From positions 1 through 38,168 of the forward strand of contig CAILCO010000129.1 of assembly GCA_903832735.1 (NCBI GenBank): DNA of 38,168 bases, read 5' to 3'. This DNA is from an uncultured Sterolibacterium sp. GTDB lineage: Bacteria > Pseudomonadota > Gammaproteobacteria > Burkholderiales > Rhodocyclaceae. The translations under genes and the position numbers were made by a program. Shown one piece after another: positions 34,384 through 38,168 of this stretch. The notes beneath the pieces were generated by a model. That model was not told the origin of the DNA and searched no databases. It worked only from the letters and a program-made list of their open reading frames with translations. Within the stretch, counting starts at the first letter, position 1. Every line of letters begins with the position of its first letter.

Positions 34384-35469
34384 TCATTCACGGTAGTCAT
34401 AGGCGAGGTAGCCGTGGCGCTTGACCAGTTCGTCGCGTTCGGCCGATTTGAGATCCTCGCGCACCATCTCGGCAACCAGTTCCTTGAAGGTGATTTTCGG
34501 CGTCCAGCCGAGCTTGGTCTTGGCCTTGCTGGCATCACCCAGCAGCGTCTCCACCTCGGTCGGCCTGAAGTAACGCGGATCGACGGCGACGATGCAGCGG
34601 CCGTCCTCGGCGTAGCCCTTCTCATCTACGCCTGTGCCCTCCCAGCGCAAGGCGATGCCCAGTTCCGCGGCCGCGGCATTGACGAAATCGCGAACGCTGT
34701 ATTGGACGCCGGTGGCGATCACGAAGTCTTCGGCGCTTTGCTGCTGCAACATCAGCCATTGCATCTCGACATAGTCCTTGGCATGGCCCCAGTCGCGCAG
34801 CGAATTCATGTTGCCCAGGTACAGGCAGTCCTGCAGGCCGAGCTTGATGCGCGCCAGGGCGCGGGTGATCTTCCGCGTCACGAAGGTCTCGCCGCGCACC
34901 GGCGACTCGTGATTGAACAGGATGCCGTTGCAGGCGTAGATGCCGTAGGCCTCGCGGTAGTTGATGGTGATCCAGTAGGCGTAGAGTTTGGCCACGGCAT
35001 AGGGCGAACGCGGGTAAAAAGGGGTCGTCTCCTTCTGCGGGATTTCCTGCACCAGTCCATAGAGTTCCGAGGTGGACGCCTGGTAGAAGCGCGTCTTCTG
35101 CGCCAGGCCCAGGATGCGGATGGCTTCGAGCAGGCGCAGCGCACCGAGGGCATCGGAGTCGGCGGTGTATTCCGGCTCCTCGAAGGACACCGCAACATGG
35201 CTTTGCGCGGCGAGGTTGTAGATCTCGTCGGGTTGAACCTCCTGGATGATCCTGATCAGGCTGGACGAATCGGTCATGTCGCCGTGATGCAGGATGAAGC
35301 GGCGATCGGCCACGTGCGGATCTTCGTAGAGGTGGTCGATGCGGTCGGTATTGAACAACGAGGTCCGCCTCTTGATGCCGTGCACCGCATAGCCCTTGTT
35401 CAGCAGGAACTCGGCCAGATAGGCGCCATCCTGGCCGGTGATGCCGGTGATCAGTGCAACTTTGCTCAT
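34384..35469 (-). CDS. gmd: GDP-mannose 4,6-dehydratase
   Basis: Gmd converts GDP-D-mannose to GDP-4-keto-6-deoxy-D-mannose. The 361-residue protein has the NAD(P)-binding [22 protein letters not shown], the catalytic region STSELYG and [15 protein letters not shown], and the long substrate part [20 protein letters not shown] and GHAKDYV. The length is normal. The ATG at 35469 has AAGGA very close and GGGGA at eight bases. It heads the gmd-fcl operon, perhaps with apaH, divergent from waaC. No GDP-mannose synthesis genes (manA, manB, manC) or fucosyltransferase lie in the window. Confidence 0.97.
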   Translation of the reverse strand: MSKVALITGITGQDGAYLAEFLLNKGYAVHGIKRRTSLFNTDRIDHLYEDPHVADRRFILHHGDMTDSSSLIRIIQEVQPDEIYNLAAQSHVAVSFEEPEYTADSDALGALRLLEAIRILGLAQKTRFYQASTSELYGLVQEIPQKETTPFYPRSPYAVAKLYAYWITINYREAYGIYACNGILFNHESPVRGETFVTRKITRALARIKLGLQDCLYLGNMNSLRDWGHAKDYVEMQWLMLQQQSAEDFVIATGVQYSVRDFVNAAAAELGIALRWEGTGVDEKGYAEDGRCIVAVDPRYFRPTEVETLLGDASKAKTKLGWTPKITFKELVAEMVREDLKSAERDELVKRHGYLAYDYRE

Positions 35470-35618
35470 TCCTTGAATCCCCGTTGATTATGACTTTCGA
35501 GCATTTTCGCATACTTGGCGAAACTGTTGCCGCAACCGCAGAGGATATGCACCAAGCCCGGCAGGCCGAAAGCGGCGTGGCGGCATTCTGGGTGCTCAGC
35601 GCCGCTGACAGCGGCGAC

Positions 35619-35646
35619 CTGGCAACGGACATGAGTCGTCTATAAT
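35619..35646 (+). promoter_or_regulatory. Promoter of waaC-waaA
   Basis: TATAAT at 35641-35646 is a perfect -10 box. CTGGCA at 35619-35624, 16 bases upstream, is a fair -35. Transcription would begin about 35653, directly at the GTG start codon of waaC (35654), so the transcript would have no leader. Confidence 0.5.
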
Positions 35647-35653
35647 CGGCATT

Positions 35654-36703
35654 GTGCAAGCACCCTATTCTAGGCGGAAGGCCTCCGGCCCGGCGACCGA
35701 TCCGGCGCAACCCCGCCCGCCGCGCGCGATTCTCCTCGTCAAGACATCCTCTCTCGGCGACCTCGTGCACAACCTGCCGGTAGTCAGCGACCTGCATATC
35801 CGCTTTCCCGAAGCCGCGATCGACTGGGTGGCGGAAGAGGGATTCGCCGAAATTCCGCGCCTGCATCCAGCCATCCGGCGCGTCATTCCCGTAGCCTTAA
35901 GACGCTGGCGGCGGCAGTTGGCCAGCACCGCGACCTGGCGGGAAATGAGTGCATTCCGCCGCAACCTGCAGAGCGAGGCCTACGATCTCGTGCTCGACAG
36001 CCAGGGACTAATCAAGAGCGGCCTGATCACTCGCCTGGCCAGGCTGGCCCCCGGTGGGCGACGCGTCGGCTTCGCCGCCGAGTCCGCCCGCGAGCCGCTG
36101 GCGGCGCGCTTTTACGATACGGGTCTGGCCATCCCGAAGAAACTCCACGCGGTCCTGCGCAATCGCTGGCTGGCGGCGGTGGCTGTAGGCCACCTGCCGG
36201 ACCTGCCGCTGGCCTATGGCATAGACGCCGCTCCCCTGGCCGCAGAGTGGCTGCCGCGGCAAGCTTACGCCGTGCTGCTGACGGCCACCAGTCGCAGCGA
36301 CAAGAGCTGGCCCGAAGGGAACTGGATCGCGCTGGCCTCGGCACTGACGACGCAGGGACTGAAACTTGTACTGCCCGCGGGAACGGCCGCAGAGCGGGAT
36401 TGCGCCGTGCGCTTGGCCGGGCTCATGGCCGATGCCATACCCGCCCCGGCACTGTCGGTCACGGATATTGCCGGACTCTGCGCCGGCGCCAGCCTGGTCG
36501 TCGGCGTCGATACCGGGATCACCCACCTCGCTGCGGCATTGGGCAGACCAACGCTGGCGCTGTTTTCCGCTTCCGACCCGCAACTCACCGGCATCCATGC
36601 CGACGAATGCGCCGTGAGCCGAACCCGCAACCTGGGCGCGGCCGGCAAGCCCCCCGGGGTTGGCGAGACGATCGCCGCGGCAATGGAACTGCTGTTGCCT
36701 TGA
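35654..36703 (+). CDS. waaC: ADP-heptose:LPS heptosyltransferase I
   Basis: WaaC adds the first heptose to the Kdo region of the LPS inner core, on the cytoplasmic side of the inner membrane. The 349-residue GT9-family protein has ILLVKTSSLGDLVHNLPVVSDL near the N-terminus, DLVLDSQGLIKSGLI in the first domain and VVGVDTGITHLAAALGRPTLALF in the nucleotide-sugar domain. The family usually begins with MKILLVKTSSLGD; here about 24 extra Pro/Arg-rich residues precede it. GTG at 35654 is the only start codon available before the conserved region, and it has no ribosome binding site. It overlaps waaA as TGATG. Confidence 0.94.
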   Translation: MQAPYSRRKASGPATDPAQPRPPRAILLVKTSSLGDLVHNLPVVSDLHIRFPEAAIDWVAEEGFAEIPRLHPAIRRVIPVALRRWRRQLASTATWREMSAFRRNLQSEAYDLVLDSQGLIKSGLITRLARLAPGGRRVGFAAESAREPLAARFYDTGLAIPKKLHAVLRNRWLAAVAVGHLPDLPLAYGIDAAPLAAEWLPRQAYAVLLTATSRSDKSWPEGNWIALASALTTQGLKLVLPAGTAAERDCAVRLAGLMADAIPAPALSVTDIAGLCAGASLVVGVDTGITHLAAALGRPTLALFSASDPQLTGIHADECAVSRTRNLGAAGKPPGVGETIAAAMELLLP

Positions 36704-38040
36704 TGGCCCGCCTGCTCTATACCCTGGCGGTAATAGCCCTGTTGCCTTGGGCAGCGCTGCATCTGCTCTGGCGCGCGCGGCGGCAGCCGGAATATCTGCG
36801 CCATTGGCGCGAGCGCTTCGGCTTATATCGTCCGACGGGGACTTCCGTCGGTCGTAGGTCGGGCTTCAGCCCGACTTGTCGGGCTGAAGCCCGACCTACG
36901 CCACCGACCATCTGGATCCATGCCGTCTCGGTCGGCGAAACGCGCGCCGCACAACCGCTGATCGCGCAGTTGGCGCAGCGCTATCCGCGGCATGCGATTC
37001 TGTTCACCCACATGACCCCGACCGGGCGGGCCACATCCAGGGAAATCTTCGGCGACGCTGTCCGCCACGTTTATCTACCCTACGACACGCCTTGGGCGAT
37101 GCGCCGCTTCCTCCGCCGCTTCCAGCCGGAGTTGGGCCTGATCATGGAAACCGAGATCTGGCCCAACATGGTCCATGCCTGCCGCCGCCAGGGAGTCCCC
37201 TTGCTGCTGGTCAATGCCCGGCTGTCGGAGCGCTCCGCCACACGCTACGCCGCGTTTCCCAAGCTGGTGCAAGAAGCGCTCCTCGGGCTCAGCGCCATCG
37301 CGGCGCAAGGCGAGGACGATGCTGCGCGTCTGGCCGAACTCGGCGCCAGCGACGTAATCGTCACCGGCAACATGAAGTTCGACATCAAGCCGCCCGAGAG
37401 TCAACTGGAACGAGGCCGCGTCATGAGGACTGGCTTCGGCGATCGGCCAATACTGCTGGCCGCCTCGACGCGCGAAGGAGAAGAGGAGTTGATCCTCGAC
37501 GCCCTGCGTTTGCAGCCGATACCCGGACTCCTGCTGTTGCTCGTCCCGCGCCATCCCCAGCGCTTCGACGCCGTGGCCGCACTGGCCGCGAGCCGTGGCT
37601 TCGCGTTGCAGCGGAAGAGCGCCAACGAACCGCTCAGGCCCGACACCATGGTGCTGATCGGCGACAGCATGGGCGAGATGTTTGCCTACTACTCGGCCTG
37701 CGATGTCGCCTTCATCGGCGGCAGCCTGAAAAACTATGGCAGCCAGAACCTGATCGAAGCCTGTGCCGTCGGCGCGCCGCTATTGCTGGGGCCCTCGACC
37801 TTCAACTTCGCCGAAGCGGCTCGGGCGGCCCTGGCCTGCGGCGCGGCGCTCCAGGTGCCGGACGCTCCGGCCTTGATCGCCGCAGCCCGCTCGCTGCTCG
37901 GAGATGCCGAGAGACGATTGGCCATGGCCAGGTCGGGCCGCGACTTCGCCGCCACTCACCGCGGCGCCAGCGAGCGAACAGCCGATCTGATTGAACATTT
38001 CGTCCCGCGGCAACCTGCCATCACTCCAGCAAGGCGTTGA
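36703..38040 (+). CDS. waaA: 3-deoxy-D-manno-octulosonic acid (Kdo) transferase with an in-frame palindromic insert
   Basis: WaaA (KdtA) transfers Kdo from CMP-Kdo to lipid IVA at the inner membrane. The 445-residue protein has an N-terminal membrane anchor (LLYTLAVIALLPWAALHLLW), then RFGLYR, the catalytic Glu in HAVSVGET, MTPTGR, VYLPYDTPWAMRRFL, METEIWPN, NARLSERSA, NMKFD, LVPRHPQRF and FIGGSLKNYGSQNLIEA. Between RFGLYR (to residue 43) and IWIHAVSVGE (from residue 70) it carries about 23 extra residues (44-66), encoded by a block of inverted repeats at 36832-36900; other WaaA proteins have only a few residues here. The insert keeps the frame and has no stop. The ATG overlaps the waaC stop. 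Its last 20 bases overlap the convergent TolC-family gene. Confidence 0.95.
   Translation: MARLLYTLAVIALLPWAALHLLWRARRQPEYLRHWRERFGLYRPTGTSVGRRSGFSPTCRAEARPTPPTIWIHAVSVGETRAAQPLIAQLAQRYPRHAILFTHMTPTGRATSREIFGDAVRHVYLPYDTPWAMRRFLRRFQPELGLIMETEIWPNMVHACRRQGVPLLLVNARLSERSATRYAAFPKLVQEALLGLSAIAAQGEDDAARLAELGASDVIVTGNMKFDIKPPESQLERGRVMRTGFGDRPILLAASTREGEEELILDALRLQPIPGLLLLLVPRHPQRFDAVAALAASRGFALQRKSANEPLRPDTMVLIGDSMGEMFAYYSACDVAFIGGSLKNYGSQNLIEACAVGAPLLLGPSTFNFAEAARAALACGAALQVPDAPALIAAARSLLGDAERRLAMARSGRDFAATHRGASERTADLIEHFVPRQPAITPARR
36832..36900. repeat. REP-like palindromic element inside waaA
   Basis: The block has two parts. CCGACGG (36832-36838) pairs with CCGTCGG (36845-36851). Then a 48-base palindrome (36853-36900) has 23-base arms (36853-36875 and 36878-36900) that are exact reverse complements around TT. 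Each arm itself holds the inverted repeat GTCGGGCT-TC-AGCCCGAC, so two hairpins or one long cruciform can form. The block covers codons 44-66 of waaA exactly, a multiple of three. The core is of the kind found as dispersed REP repeats in Proteobacteria, which is recalled, not searched. No other copy is seen in this window. Confidence 0.85.
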
Positions 38041-38168
38041 CCGCGGCGAGGTCGGCTTCGCCCAAGGCGCCGACGGCTGCCTTGAGCCGAAGCTGGGCGC
38101 TCAAGGTATCGAGGCGCGCCTTGGCGAGATCGCGGCGGGTCGAGTAGACCTGCTGCTGGGCATTCAAC
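38021..38168 (-). CDS. TolC-family outer-membrane efflux protein, C-terminal end (partial)
   Basis: The minus strand reads LNAQQQVYSTRRDLAKARLD, then TLSAQLRLKAAVGALGEADL and a final VNALLE before the stop at 38023-38021. The pattern of the last coiled-coil helices and the LKAAVGAL segment is that of TolC-type outer-membrane channels, which work with inner-membrane exporters and adaptor proteins. Only 49 codons are present; the gene leaves the window on the right. It overlaps the 3' end of waaA by 20 bases on the opposite strand. A tolC gene next to waaA is common in betaproteobacteria. Confidence 0.85.
   Translation of the reverse strand, partial: LNAQQQVYSTRRDLAKARLDTLSAQLRLKAAVGALGEADLAAVNALLE

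Noticed and set aside
35490-35645. Possible 51-codon gene between gmd and waaC (MTFEHFRILGE...)
   Set aside because: No ribosome binding site is present, it ends within the TATAAT box of waaC, and no family is recognised. It could be reconsidered if conserved in relatives.

Overview
The window reads as a stretch of chromosome from a high-GC betaproteobacterium, most probably of the Rhodocyclales. This rests on gene content and order: ftsY-ftsE-ftsX-rpoH, a pair of M16 peptidase genes next to rsmD-coaD-ferredoxin, TPR-lolB-ispE-tRNA-Gln-prs-rplY-pth, a ctaC-ctaD-small protein-ctaG-DUF2970-ctaE-SURF1 oxidase cluster with a cytochrome c domain fused to subunit II, and accB-accC-prmA followed by a zinc-ribbon DUF3426 protein. 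The genus cannot be fixed from this sequence alone. Nearly all genes are housekeeping, are tightly packed and often overlap by ATGA or TGATG. No integrase, transposase, CRISPR array, phage or toxin gene is visible.

Layout. 1-432 is an A+T-richer non-coding stretch between a gene that leaves the window on the left (minus strand) and an EamA-type exporter (plus). 1518-7208 is a minus-strand block read TPR protein, lolB, ispE, tRNA-Gln, prs, rplY, pth, covering envelope lipoprotein sorting, isoprenoid and PRPP synthesis and translation. mutM (plus) converges on a minus-strand block of two M16 peptidases, rsmD, coaD and a 2[4Fe-4S] ferredoxin. Divergently, ftsY-ftsE-ftsX leads to rpoH. rpoH has its own promoter, overlaid exactly by a CIRCE (HrcA) operator.

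15922-23599 is a minus-strand aa3/caa3-type cytochrome oxidase cluster: ctaC, ctaD, a 42-aa assembly protein, ctaG, DUF2970, ctaE, SURF1, a Sco-like protein, cyoE and sco. A plus-strand DUF2909 gene is inserted divergently from SURF1. The heme A synthase gene (ctaA/COX15), which I would expect just before cyoE, is absent. Next come mpl (minus) and, divergently, an uncharacterised gene with a TlpA thioredoxin; then accB-accC-prmA-DUF3426, tpx, a PfkB kinase and a PlsC acyltransferase. The right end carries apaH, fcl and gmd (minus; GDP-L-fucose synthesis), waaC-waaA (plus; LPS inner core) and the 3' end of a TolC-family gene (minus).

The most unusual item is in waaA. A 69-nt block made of three inverted repeats, including a 48-nt near-perfect double palindrome of REP type, sits in frame and adds 23 codons to the Kdo transferase between its N-terminal anchor and its catalytic SVGE motif. 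No wholly new multi-gene system is evident. The best leads are this protein-coding palindrome, the CIRCE-controlled rpoH, the missing ctaA and a possibly leaderless waaC.
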